A stretch of DNA of 64,000 bases, taken from assembly GCA_032622095.1 (NCBI GenBank), contig CP136061.1:174557692-174621691 (forward strand), written 5' to 3'. This stretch comes from Siphonodentalium dalli. Its lineage: Eukaryota > Mollusca > Scaphopoda > Gadilida > Siphonodentaliidae. This document shows positions 47,570-59,539 of this stretch, in pieces (the first letter of the stretch is position 1; every line of letters begins with the position of its first letter). Under the pieces are notes generated by a model. It saw only the letters and a list, made by a program, of their open reading frames with translations, ran no database searches and had not been told where the DNA came from. Both the position numbers and the translations under genes were made by a program.

Positions 47570-48650
47570 GTCCCCCGAAAAAAATAAATTCGGGAGACTA
47601 TTAAAATAGCCGGTGTCCGTCCGTGTGTCCGTGCGTCCGGTTTCCGGATGATAACTTTAGTTTCAGTTAGTAGATCAAAAGCAAATTTCATAGGTGTGTT
47701 TATCAGGCCAAAATAAAGGTCAAGTTCTGCCCGCCCATTTTTGCGAGAGTTATGACCCTTTTTTGACTTAGAAAACCCCTGAAAGTTGGTTTCCGGATGA
47801 TAACTTTAGTAGAGTTAATCGGATTCAATCCAAATTTGGTATATTACTTTCTCCCAGCAAAACACAGGTCAAGTTCGAACTTGGGTTCTGCCCGACCATT
47901 TTTGGCAGAGTTATGCCCCTTTTTTGACATAGAAAATTAAGTTTTTCTTCTGTTTTTTGGTTTCCGGATGATAACTTGATTTTGGATCGTTTATATGCAA
48001 AACCCGTTTTTTTGTGGATTACTTATATCAAAATACAGCTCATGTTCCAATTTTGGTTTAATCCGATAATTTTTGCGAGAGCTATGGCCCCTTTTTTGTC
48101 CGCCGACCCGACATATAAAACCCCAAAAGTTGGTGTCCGGATGATAACTTTAGTAGAGTTAATCAGATTTAAACCAAATTTGGTATGTGTCTTTCTCCCA
48201 GCAAAACACAGGTCAAGTTCGAATTCGGGTTCCACCCGCCAATTTTCACCAGAGTTATGTCCCTTTTTTACTTAGAATTTTTGCCAATTTGAGGTTTCCG
48301 GATGATAACTTTAGTAAATGGTAATGAATGAAATTAAATTTGGTATATGTAGGTTCACTAGCACAAAAGACAGATCAAATTCGATTTCGTGTTCCGCCAT
48401 GCCAATTTTTATGCGCAAACAACGGTTGTATCAAGCCGATGCTTAGAGGTGGACATCAGGTCTACCGACCTTTTATTCGACTTGTTTTACTTAGAAAATT
48501 TCTCATTTTTTTGGTTTCCGGATGATATCTCAAGTTTGGATCCTTTAATTGCAAATACCGTTTTTATGTGGATCAGTCATATCACGATACAGGTCAAGTT
48601 CGAATGATTTTTCTCAGAGTTATGGGCTTTTCGACTTAGAAACTTCAATT
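47570..48650 (+). mobile_element. Helentron-like repeat, GTCCCCCG-headed
   Basis: Head hairpin GTCCCCCGAAAAAAATAAAT with CGGGAGAC. About six units of about 160-180 bases follow, with TTTCCGGATGATAACTT and GAGTTATG(A/C)CCC. The right terminus is unclear. It holds the uninterrupted version of the target sequence hit by the element at 16252. Confidence 0.6.
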
Positions 48651-50768
48651 TTTATTATATTATCCCAAGTAGGAGGGGTTAACTCTCCGAGTTGAAAAAA
48701 CGGTACGAAATTCTATGGTACATATCTTCTGTCATGTTCATGACCCGTGTAATCACGTGATTTCTGACACGTAGTGAAGGAATCGCCATATTTTTTATCC
48801 CCAGTAGGACATTCCTCGTGAGCGGGGTGGGTGCGAAACCCTGGGAGGGAGCTCAGCGTTCAGTGGGCAAGATACTTCTAGGAGATATATATTTTACTTT
48901 TTTAGGAAAATAGTGTATCTCCGTCAAAGGTATCTTGCCCACTGAACTATATGGTAAAGCATAGAATTTTCTAACAGGTGGAGGCCACGAGGAAACAAAA
49001 ACACCGCTATGCATCTGAATCAAAGAACTGGATTGACCTGATAACCTACAATATATACATACACATGCACAGACATATAGATATATAATACCTGTCAGCA
49101 CTCACAAACGAACAAAAAGTGGCCACTTAAGAGTTTAAGACCCCTGCAAGTAAAGTAAATAGCTTCAGAAGACCTGGAGATGGATAGTCGGATACGACAT
49201 TCGCATTGGAACTTAGGGCTAATAATGTATCAGCCGAGTACTTGCCGCATCCATGTTCTAAGGAAATGGAAATAGAAAAATACCCGTTGACAAGAAATCC
49301 CCAGCCGGGTATTATAAACCCAGGGATGGCTAAATACTAATACCGCACCTAACAGGCTAACCCAGGCAGCAAAAGCCGCAAGTAGTAACGAAGACCCCCC
49401 TTAAAAACAATAGAACCCACCCCCGACCCAAATCTTGAGTGGGTTGGGCCGTGTCCCAGTACACGATGAGAGCCCGATGAAAAACCAGCTGCAAGCTCCC
49501 AAGAAAGGGCCCGACACCAACTACTTGGAGACATGCCATTGTCGATAAGGAGGAGGTATCATTGACCAATAGCCTGACCGGGAAACGAATGGGTATTACA
49601 CAGACATACGTTGTAAGGCTCAGGCCGTATGAAGAACAGGGCTCAGAATTGGAGTTTCACAGCAGAAAACTTAGTTAGAAGCCTGGAGTTCGAGATATGA
49701 CCGACTAAGATGTAATAAGCCATGACATTTTTTCCCCGATGACGTTCCCAAATATGGAAATGCCCACCCACACAGTTAAACCCAACTGACCAATCACAGG
49801 CTACTGAATCCATGACAGAAAGGCATCCAGGAACCGAAATTCCAATATCGTTAAGGTGGAAATCCACAAAAACAAAAATTGGACTATCGAGGCATCAGGA
49901 TTGTGGCACAAGCCCAAAACCAGCAGAAACCGACGGCAGGTATGTAATGAAACTTTATGAATTGTGCCCAACACGATTCATATGCTGCCCCACAGGTGCA
50001 ACATTATCCTGCATTGGCAATCGCTGAGGTCAGCAAAGGACCGAGTGGGGTGCTGAACGAGACCTCATGTCAACAGTGTTCTGAAAATGAGCATATGTCG
50101 AACCATGGATAATGGACTCATCTATGTATGACTGGACAACAAAAGTGAAATCCATGTTGAGTTAGCACTGAAAGCAACCTGAAGACAAAATATATGTCAT
50201 TCGTATCTATTACGGAAACACAGCGAGGTCGGAGATAAAGCATGTATGCTTGTTTATCTCTGATTCTTGCGTCCCAAATCGAGATGTAAATATTTACCCT
50301 ATCGAGCACCCGAACCAGTCCAGAACACGTCTTAAAAAGTCAGGAAAATGAAAGGGCGAGAGTCATATACTAATCTAGTGATATGAATGACTATAGACAT
50401 TCTCCAGCAAAGCCCGTGACCATGAAAGAGCTGGATGGAACATGGAAAGAAGCAACCACTTATAAAGCAAGAAGTTGAACACATCCCAACCCGAGAACAG
50501 TAAAATGGTTGAATACCTCTCAGGATGGTCGAACCCAGTTCGCCAAGTGTGCAGTCCGATGGCATAACCACCCATCTCTGACGACGTTAAGCAGGGTACA
50601 AACTGACCGGCATCACAGGGCAAGTTGCTACCCAAATGCTAACAAAAGCCATGCAACTTGTATCCTATTTCCTCATTTGACTGTCCCAGGGTATGCCAAC
50701 AGTCGTCCCGTAGTATCCGACTTGGAGTCCCTGTCAATAGTCCAGAAAGCCCACCAAATGCGGCCAAT

Positions 50769-50860
50769 GGGTTCGATGGGTAGCCCCAACCCGCGACCTG
50801 TTTGGTGGGACTATCATCCTGAGTGCTAATTACGCCAATGAAGGGAACACTATACATCGA
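50769..50860 (+). repeat. 90-base conserved motif, copy 1
   Basis: GGGTTCGATGGGTAGCCCCA, TGTTTGGTGGGACTATC, GAGTGCTAATTACGCCAAT, AAGGGAACACTATACATCG. Further copies at 51917 and 52875 are about 80-90% similar by eye. An AACCCTCGAAACAAGGG-type palindrome follows copies 1 and 3. Confidence 0.7.
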
Positions 50861-51916
50861 CAAGTGACAGTGTCCTGGTCGTAAAGGTTTCTATCGCTTC
50901 CTTGGAACCCTCGAAACAAGGGAAAGCACTCTGATGTTCTGTTAAATTGTAAATGATTGTAGAACAATGCTATCAAATCATGTCAATCTGAGGTTATTTG
51001 CTAATCAAAATTCGACATTAATTTTCTTCCTGCGCTTGGCTGCATCAGAGAACCCTGAACAACTAACTGAGCTCCCTCGTAAGCGCATGTAAAGGTGACC
51101 CGAAAGGAATGTCGAAAGCCCTTTCACCTCGTGCTGGAGCGACTGCTCGATCTGATCCTGATCTCCATCCTTCGATGGAGTGTTAACAGCACAATACACC
51201 ACGACAAGCTTCATTTCTAATTGCATGTGAGGTCTGGTCATTGGGTACCCCGGAGGAATGTCCAGAGCCTGTACATCTCGGGGTGGAGCAGCAGCAGGAC
51301 CGATCCCGATATCCAACCGACCGAACTGGCGATGGGAGGTTAGTAGGTACCAGTTCCCAAGCAAGCTTCCTGCTATAATGGCGTCAGGGAATAAGATCTT
51401 TTGTTTTCATTTAAAATCAAACCCGAAGTTACTGGCAGCTGTTGACCAGAATCCGGCCAGTAACCTGTCAGCCAAGCCCCCGGAAGTGGGGACTTATAAT
51501 AAGGAGGAAACAAGCCTGTGAACTGTGATCCCATTCCAAGCCCAGCTGGGGCAGAAGGCATGGAGGATAAACTTTCAGGTGCCAAATAATTGCGTAAATG
51601 TAATAATTTGAGAAAAAGTCTCCTAATTTGAATTGAGACAAAGTAAAATGGCCATTCGACTAGTAATTTTAGCCCAAATTTCCACACACTATGATCATAA
51701 GGCACCGGAGAGCATGGTCAGGGATCACCGAGGGTGTATCCCCCAGCCGCGCTGACCCCGAGATGACGACTTGTAGCGATGGACGGCGTGTGTCGAGTGT
51801 TTTAGTAGAGCTCAGTGGTCACAGCCGTCCGGGGCACGTCAACAGCCAACGGTCGACCCGCAGAAGCAGATTGACGTCCCATTCGATAGTCCAGGGAGCG
51901 CACCAATGTGACTCAT

Positions 51917-52006
51917 GGGTTCAATGGGTAGCCCCAACCCGTGCCTGTTTGGTGTGACTATCGCCCCGAGTGCTAATTACGCCAATTAGAGGAACACGAT
52001 ATATCG
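51917..52006 (+). repeat. 90-base conserved motif, copy 2
   Basis: GGGTTCAATGGGTAGCCCCA through GAGTGCTAATTACGCCAATT to ATATATCGGC. A short ATAGTCCAG(A/G) stretch upstream is shared with copy 1. Confidence 0.7.
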
Positions 52007-52201
52007 GCAAGTCAGAGAAGGATACAGGGATGTTTTGATAACTGTTACAGGTTTGGGTGCCCAAACTATAGAGACCCAAATGTCCCCAAATTCCATGTAG
52101 ATAGTATTTATTCCAGTTGGATCTTCCATATTGTCAAGGAATTTTTCTACAATTCAACAAAATGTCCTAGTAATGCAAATCATCAGCCCGCAGATGATAT
52201 A

Positions 52202-52696
52202 TCTCATATATATTTTGAAGACCTCTGTCTGTATGTATGTTTGTTTGTTTGTTTGTTTGTCTGTCTGTCTGTCTGTCATTAATACAAATCTACGATTCTC
52301 GACCGATCGGGACGAAACTTGGTACGTGTGTGTAGTTTGACCAGGCGGTGAACGTTGTCGTACTGGCGAGCCCGTGCGGCGCCCGCTTCGCGCATGCGCA
52401 GACGAGATCTCGGCAACGGGTGGAGCTATCGACTTGAAATTTGGTATGTGAATGTGTCTTGCCCCGGATACGAATTTTATCGGGTCGCCGAGCCCGTGCG
52501 ACGCCAGCTTCGCGCATGCGCAGACGAGATCTCGGAAACGGGTGGAGCTATCGACTTGAAATTTGGTTTTTGAATGCGACGCCAGCTTCGCGCATGCTCA
52601 GACCAGATCTCGGAAACTGGTAGAGCTATCGACTTTAAATTTGGTTTTTGAATAGCCCGGATGAATAGCCCGGACAACGTCGGGCTCATCGGCTAG
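52202..52696 (+). mobile_element. Helitron, single complete copy
   Basis: 495 bp. After host A at 52201 it starts TCTCATATATATTTTGAAG. It has a TGTT/CTGT microsatellite (about 52230-52277), three 122-bp-type repeats (two perfect GCGCATGCGC), and ends with the hairpin AGCCCGGACAACGTCGGGCT, CATCGGCTAG, before host T at 52697. Same subfamily as reverse unit 2 (18441-18812). It shows what a single-unit insertion of this family looks like. Confidence 0.85.
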
Positions 52697-53884
52697 TAGT
52701 CTATAATATGGAGCCTTTATTTGCACAATCAAGTATCCAGTACTGAATATTTTAACATCCAAATTTATATGGGCACATACTCAAATACAGAACAGGTGTC
52801 CCCAAACAAAAATTCTCTGGATCCTTCCCCGCGAGTTTGTCCATGTCCTAGGGGAAGCAACTCGTGTGAGCTACGGGTTCGATGGGTAGCCCCAACCCGC
52901 GTTCTGTGTGGTGTGACTATCGCTCCGAGTGCTAATTACGCCAATTAGAGGAACCCTATATATCGACTTTCGTTCTCAACTCTTGGGACCTCGAAACGAG
53001 GGAAGCGACTTCAAGGGGAGCTACGGGGAAGGCGATTCATGAACCTGGTCTTACCTCGATTAGCAGTCCTGTGAAAGTAATTAATGTGATTGTGAACAAT
53101 CACAAATACACCTGTTGTGTTATGTTACCATGTGGCAACCAAGACAGTAACGGCCCCATTGTTAATCATCCAGGGTGAAAAAGGTTCAAAGTGACATTCG
53201 GGATTTTACAATCCTATCAGCCTATTTCACAAGCGTTTAAACACTGCTTTTTCCGTCAGTTGTACACCAGACGATGATTGTCAATGTATAAAGAAAGCCG
53301 TCAAACGAAAAAATGAACTCGAAAATAAGTCACCTAATTTCGTGATACCTTTAACCACCGTCAACGCACGTGGTAACTTAAATAACACGTCACCTGTATG
53401 CCATAGATTTGTTATAAAGAAAACGATCAGCGTCTTTAGTCATATCCAATGGTGCCTCGAATGTTCTGCCTTTAATAGGCCAGAAACGTTGCATATTGTC
53501 TGCACAGAAAACGGATATTAAATCATTGACCGATTAAAATTTTGGTTTTCACACATTTGATCGTTTGATCCTGAAATGGCCAGAAATGGCCAGACAAACA
53601 ATCATCTTATGGTTTTATTGCTTATTTTGCTTTATATGGTCATGAAATGGCGAGAAATAAACCTCTTCCGAGAAAAAGTTGTTTGAGTCAGGGTTTGGGA
53701 TATATAGCCTGGATTAGGGATCTGCGAATCAGGGATTTTGCATTGAATCGAATCCCGATATCGAATCTCCTTCCTGATATCAACATCGAGTCGAATCTCG
53801 AATCAAATCAGCTAGTGATTGACATTGTTTATCAGCGTGTATTTCGCAAAATTCACTAGATACTGTATAACAATGTTAATCTCC
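52697..53884. other. Intron with 90-base motif copy 3, otherwise unrecognised
   Basis: 52875-52966 is copy 3 of the 90-base motif, followed by GGACCTCGAAACGAGGG. The region from 53060 to 53884 has no recognised gene; a short ACACATTTGAT...GGCCAG stretch near 53555 also occurs near 47460. Confidence 0.5.
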
Positions 53885-53888
53885 TTAA

Positions 53889-55074
53889 CTCTTTCGTTGC
53901 CGAGCTAATTTTACACCTAAATTGCCGGAGAATTTATGAGAAAACTGATTTTATTGTGGAAAAGTATGATACAATAATAGTCTTCTTCTTATGAAATAAT
54001 GTTTCAAATATCAAGGACATGTATGTAGGTGATTAGCCAAAGAATTGCAGGTGAATATTTTGCCGAAGAATATTCACGACAATTAAGGGGCATAACTCCT
54101 TGTCACCCAAGGGAAATAACTCCAAATAAGGATTTTTTTGCAATAATCCTATTGAAAAATGACCCAGAACCTGCTATATTCAATATTGGTTCTCTGAGAC
54201 AGTATTCCAACGATGATGATCTGATAAATCTTTCTACTGTCTTTCTCATTTAAAAACTTGTAAGAATAAATTAGGGTCTAGTTCTGGTATAGCTGGACCA
54301 TATGTGAGGAGCTACACAATGCAGGAGCCGATTTTAGAATTTAGTTGCACAGTTTATTACGAAAATAGCTAGGTTTTTTAATTGAGGAAAATGGCAATTT
54401 TGACTGTCAAAAAACAAAACAAAAATTGTGATATATAATTAAATCTCTAACTACAAGCTTATCATCATTGTGCTATAAATAAAATAACAAAAATGACACA
54501 TATGCATGTGGTCTAAACTATCACTGAGGCACGCTGGGGCCTGTGGGAGTTTATAATCACGCCGTTTGTTTTTAGTGAATTGCGTTTTTACCTTGAAAAA
54601 TAGGTGATTCATTCAGCAAAAACGGCAATTTTGACTATTAAAAATACTAATAAAACAATCTAAAGTACACATAATCTTTATTGTAATGTCAGGTTGTCAT
54701 ACTATCATGTTTAAATTAGTTAATGCATTGGTAAAATGCAGATCTTTCATATAAATAATTGTCTAAAAATATTTTTCTGAAATTGTCGGCCATTTTGGAT
54801 TTCCGACTGCGGATCTTACATTTTTTTTACAAACTTATTTCATTATTTTAATTTTCAAACGTCTTAAAAAGAATTAAAAATCAGATATATACTGCAGAAT
54901 TTAATTAGAAACAATTAAAACAATAATTTTATGAAACTTTAAAAACTTATTTATTATTGTCATACAGTTGTGATCAAAATAATTACGGTTACAATTATGG
55001 CCGATAATATCGGCCCTGGCAATTTACCGACCGGATATTTGGGCCGATAATATCGGCCCCTGGCAATCAAAGAG
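53889..55074 (+). mobile_element. Q element copy A (piggyBac-like), complete
   Basis: 1,186 bp. TTAA (53885-53888), then CTCTTTCGTTGCC; right end GGCAATCAAAGAG, then TTAA (55075-55078). TTAA duplication and a CTCTTTG-TTGCC terminus are typical of piggyBac-derived elements. The right subterminal region carries palindromic GGCCGATAATATCGGCC words. No transposase ORF. Confidence 0.85.
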
Positions 55075-58000
55075 TTAAACATGCGTTGAAACTTTAGGAA
55101 AATCATGACATAGGCAAGTCACTCTCAGTCTCATGGAGGGTTTGGGATATGTTGCATTGAATTTCTATCTAGCTGTGTCATGGCGAACATGACACAAGAA
55201 GTGACAGTAAGACACTTAAGGGACCTTGTCCAATTCCGACGGAGTTTCCGTCGGTGATCGGAGCTTTTAATCGGAGTTTTAATCGGAGTTTTCTCCCTCA
55301 TCATCGGAATTTATTAGATCGGAGTTTTTTCTCCGATCAAGAACTCCGATCAATTCCGGTGAAAATTCCGATGAACTCTGAACAAAACTCCGATGAAATC
55401 AGAGTTTTTCTCCGATATGAAAACTACGATGTTAAAACTCCGATTTAATCAGATTTCATCGGAGTTTTCTCCGATATCAAAACGGCGATGTGATTTGAGT
55501 TTTGTGTAATAATTTCATTTTTATTTATGGCAAACTTCCTCTGAAAAGTTGAGAAAGTCACCAGAAAAAGTTGAACAGACGGTTCGTTTAGGGGGAAATC
55601 CTTGTGATGAAGGGAATACACATCCCATCTCCGATTATAATTTAAACTTTTGCGGAGAAAACTGGAAAAATCTAGCTTTAATATCGAGTAAATCATAACA
55701 TTTTATTACGTGATTGTTGGTTGCGTCATTTTCAGTTTGTCGCTTTCGCAAAACACGTTGTTTATTTATCTGGTGCGATGGTATTACTCGTCTCTTAAAT
55801 ATGAATAATCCCTACGATTCCCAATATCAATAAAAAATAAAAATAAATCCAACTTCCTTATTTGGGTGAGGCTTGATTCTGCCGTCACTGGATTGGTCCG
55901 GCTCTTCCATCAATTATACAGGCTCTTCCAATAACCTCCCGATTGATCCACTCTTCCGGTTTGCAACACAACACACACACGTGGTTTTCACTCGACCGAA
56001 GTTGAATTAAGAATCGCAAAGTTGGTTCAAACGATATAATTATTCAGAAAATGGCAACAAGAAATAGATCTTTGGTTTGTTCAGGCGGATTTGGAAACAT
56101 TAGAAGACAATTTCAGTACTGATACCAGTACGTTGTAATACCTGGGTACCGGTATGTCATTGAAAATGGAATAATTATTTGCACCCCCAGCCGGGATTGA
56201 AATGGATTATTCCATATTAAACTGCACTTAGGGGTCATCTCAAAACTACTATCGGGATCCCGATAAATATCCCGATAGGATTCCGATAACTCAAAACTAT
56301 CTTCTAAATTTCCCGATAGATTCCGATAGAGCGGTCACCATATTCCGATACCGCATCTAAATATTCCGATAACACGCTGATTCCCCGAAAATTTCCCGAA
56401 AAATTTCCGAAAGTAATGTACTACCAATTTCCGAAAGTAGCGTATTACCAACTTTCCGATAATTTACCCATTTATTTCAAGAACAATTAGGCCTATGTCT
56501 GTTTTGATAATCGACGAATCGAGCATGTTGTTTATGCTCGACGAATCGAGCATGTTTGTTTATGTTTCCGGTTCTATTTGTTGTCATTACTTTTGGATTC
56601 GTCCACAGCCTCCTTCGTAAGCATATTTTTATTGGGGTGGAAGCTTGTTTAAAAGAATTAAAACTCTACACGTTTCATGTTTTGATTCCAAGTTATTAAA
56701 TTGTCCATTGAATTCTTTATGCATATTATTCATACAGCACATATCTCCTAGAAACGCTCTGAAGGAAACGTAAAAAGGAATGGTTTCATAAAGGTAGTAT
56801 CCCTTCAACACTAGCAATAGACTGTTCCAAAGTGAACGTGATAAAAAATTGAAATATATATTTGATAAAACTCTTTTGGCCCTAGAAATGTTCTCAAATA
56901 AAACTGTCATTTGATTTGATTTTTTCCCTCATTCATCACAAGATCGAATAATATTTTATTTTAATACACTGAGTGAGCAATTTTGAGAATTCAATAAAGT
57001 TTTGATCGAAAAGTTCAACAACATTTTCGATTTTCTCTTCAGTTACACGTCCCAACGTCACGCCAATTCAGCCCAATATTGTGGGCACGGGGATTGGCTG
57101 GATTAGTACCCAAATAAATTATGTTGTTAAAGCGCATTAACAAATACATAATCTTGAGTATATTCTCCACACTATAATCGAAAAATACAAAGGAATGGAC
57201 ACATGATTCAATCCAAATTGTTTATTTAAAAAACACTCCCGCCAAGAAACCCCCACTGATGACGTGCGCAAAAAATATGTACCTACAGCAAACACGTGTT
57301 GGAAAGTGGGGCGCACAATGGGGACTCATTTATCATGGCTATATCTATTACCCATTCGGTAATTCATAAATGACATTCATTGCAAATTCAAACAGAATAT
57401 ATCTTAGATTTAGTATTACTATCAATTGACCATTTATCGAATGCTGTCATTGAACTTATTGATCAGCTGATGACGATGAAAAAATCTAGGAACCTTGTCG
57501 ACGTCATTGCAGCAATGATAAAATACTGTAGCACAAATTTATGTGCATCGGCCGTTTTGTTCTCTCGTTTGATTAATAAAATTATTATTCTGCGCGCATT
57601 GACAATTATATAATCTTGAGTATATTCTCCACAATGTAATCTAAAAATACAAAGGAATGGACACACGATTCAATCCAAATGGTTTATTTAAAAAACACTC
57701 CCGCCAAGAAAGATCAAGAAACGCCCACTGATAACGATCGAGCAACAGAAATTTGTACCTGCGAACACGTGGTGTTGGAATGTGGGGCGCACAATGGGGA
57801 CTGTCATCTATCATGGCTATATAACTATTAGCCATTCGGTAATAAATAAATGACATTCATTGCAAATTCAAACATAATATATCTTAGCTTTAGTGTTAGT
57901 ATCAATTGACCATTTATCGAGTGTTTCCATTGAACTGATTGATCAGCTGATGACGATGAAAACACATCGGACCTTGCCGGCGTCAGCGCAACAATAATAA

Positions 58001-59405
58001 AATACTGTATAGCACAAATGTGCATCGATCGGCCGTTTTGTTCTCTCGTTTGATTAATAAAATTATTATTCTCCGCGCATTAACACTGCCAAATACTCAA
58101 GTAAATTGGCCATATCATGATGTGAAAAATCAAAGAAATGACATTGTTTAACATTAGTTACTTTTATTTGAACACAAGAGTTCACGAGACAAACGCGGCT
58201 ATTTTTAAATTGAAAGTGCGCATTAATTCCGAATAGTGCTGCATTTACCGCGAATTACTTATCGGCACTGTCTTGTCATTTTATATTGAATATGATTGCT
58301 CAAAATTTCACTAAGAGAAAGCACTTTTCTCGATCATAAGATACAATGTAGACACGAAAGAATTGTTTAATTTATTAATTGCACAAGATATGTGCGGTAC
58401 GAATGTATTGACTGCAATGTCAAGGTCAAAAACCGGTGCGTTGTAAATTGAAGTAAACAAAAAAACACGTGCGTTGTAATCGATGGCACAATGTTGACTA
58501 GTTTGGACTAATAATGCAGTCAATTGTAACTGAATTTACACGTAACTATCCAAGAGTTGATAGGCCACTTGATGATTTATTTTATGTTTCATTTCACCAC
58601 GTAGCCATGGCTTAAAACATTAATAAATCACTCAATTTCGTGATATGGTTTTCCGACAGAGAAATTGAAACTGAATGTCACATTGATCTGTTGACAAAAC
58701 AAAACTTACCTTTCGTTTGTTTATTACATTTATTGTTATAAATATAAATCTACTAAATATTCACCATACTATCATGCTTGGGGAGGGGGATTCACAACTC
58801 TGGATTTTTTTTTTTACTCCCAGTCCCCATCCATACAGATGAACATAATTTCATAAATCAGGAGCCACATAATATAACATTTAGTAATAATACATGTTTT
58901 CCCCCAAAAACTTTGACGTCACCAGAAAGTTCTGTTGGCTGGAGGTAATATTACTGTTGGGTAAATGGTTAATATCGAAAGTAAACTAAATAAAAGTTAG
59001 CAAGACATCTTTTTGAAAGACAAAAATGACGAAATATAGGAGCAGGCCTACTACAAATAAATCGCATCGTGTTACCTTGACCTTGATGATGCAATCGTGA
59101 AATTCGACACTGTCAACATAATTAGGCTATGTTCAACTTATCGAAATAATCAATGCAGCATTATAATTAGTAGTAATTACAGAAAACGAAATTAATGTAG
59201 AATATGAAAAGCAGCCCATGCACACATTTAATTGTCAGTTAAATGTTATGATTACTTCGCGTATTTATAACCTTTGCACTGCAGATTTGCATGGAATTTT
59301 CCATTCATATTTCCACACGCTCTTTATTTACCATATTACGATTCATGAAAAAGTATGGAATATTACTGCTAAATGTTGCTAAAACTTTACATGTACAGCA
59401 GGACA

Positions 59406-59423
59406 CCCCCCCCCCCCCCCCCC
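59406..59423. repeat. Poly-C tract, 18 bases
   Basis: C run inside P2. The matching place in P1 is a run of G of about eight bases (about 2250). Confidence 0.9.
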
Positions 59424-59510
59424 ATATGTCATGTTTCGAATTTCTATAGCATACTCTTGACTAAAGGGTAGAGAATCGTGTAGATATTCATGGCGTGCAT
59501 GATCGATCTA

Positions 59511-59539
59511 CCCCCCCCCCCCCCCCCCCCCCCCCCCCC
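59511..59539. repeat. Poly-C tract, 29 bases
   Basis: A longer C run 88 bases after the first one, in the part of P2 absent from P1. Potential G-quadruplex on the minus strand; length may be an assembly estimate. Confidence 0.9.

Larger units (their letters stand above)
48665..52201. mobile_element. Unclassified repeat-rich region, probably a degraded element
   Basis: More GC-rich than the neighbouring introns. At 48858-48947 an 18-base inverted repeat (GTTCAGTGGGCAAGATAC and its complement) encloses about 54 bases. Two copies of a 90-base conserved motif are at 50769 and 51917; a third is at 52875 beyond the Helitron. Short ORFs on both strands show no recognised domain. I could not assign it to a family. 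Confidence 0.4.

Noticed and set aside
48930-48960. tRNA-like A box (TAGTTCAGTGGGCAAGATAC, complement side)
   Set aside because: It has no paired B box at a suitable distance and no cloverleaf. It is better explained as an arm of the 18-base inverted repeat.
50560-50640. Possible 5S rRNA-derived SINE (CGTTAAGCAGGGTAC resembles a 5S internal box)
   Set aside because: Only about 12 bases resemble 5S RNA and no further boxes or tail could be aligned.
48858-52966. LTR retrotransposon with the three 90-base motifs as LTR parts
   Set aside because: No TG...CA ends, primer-binding site, polypurine tract or pol motifs were found, and three unequally spaced copies do not fit two LTRs.
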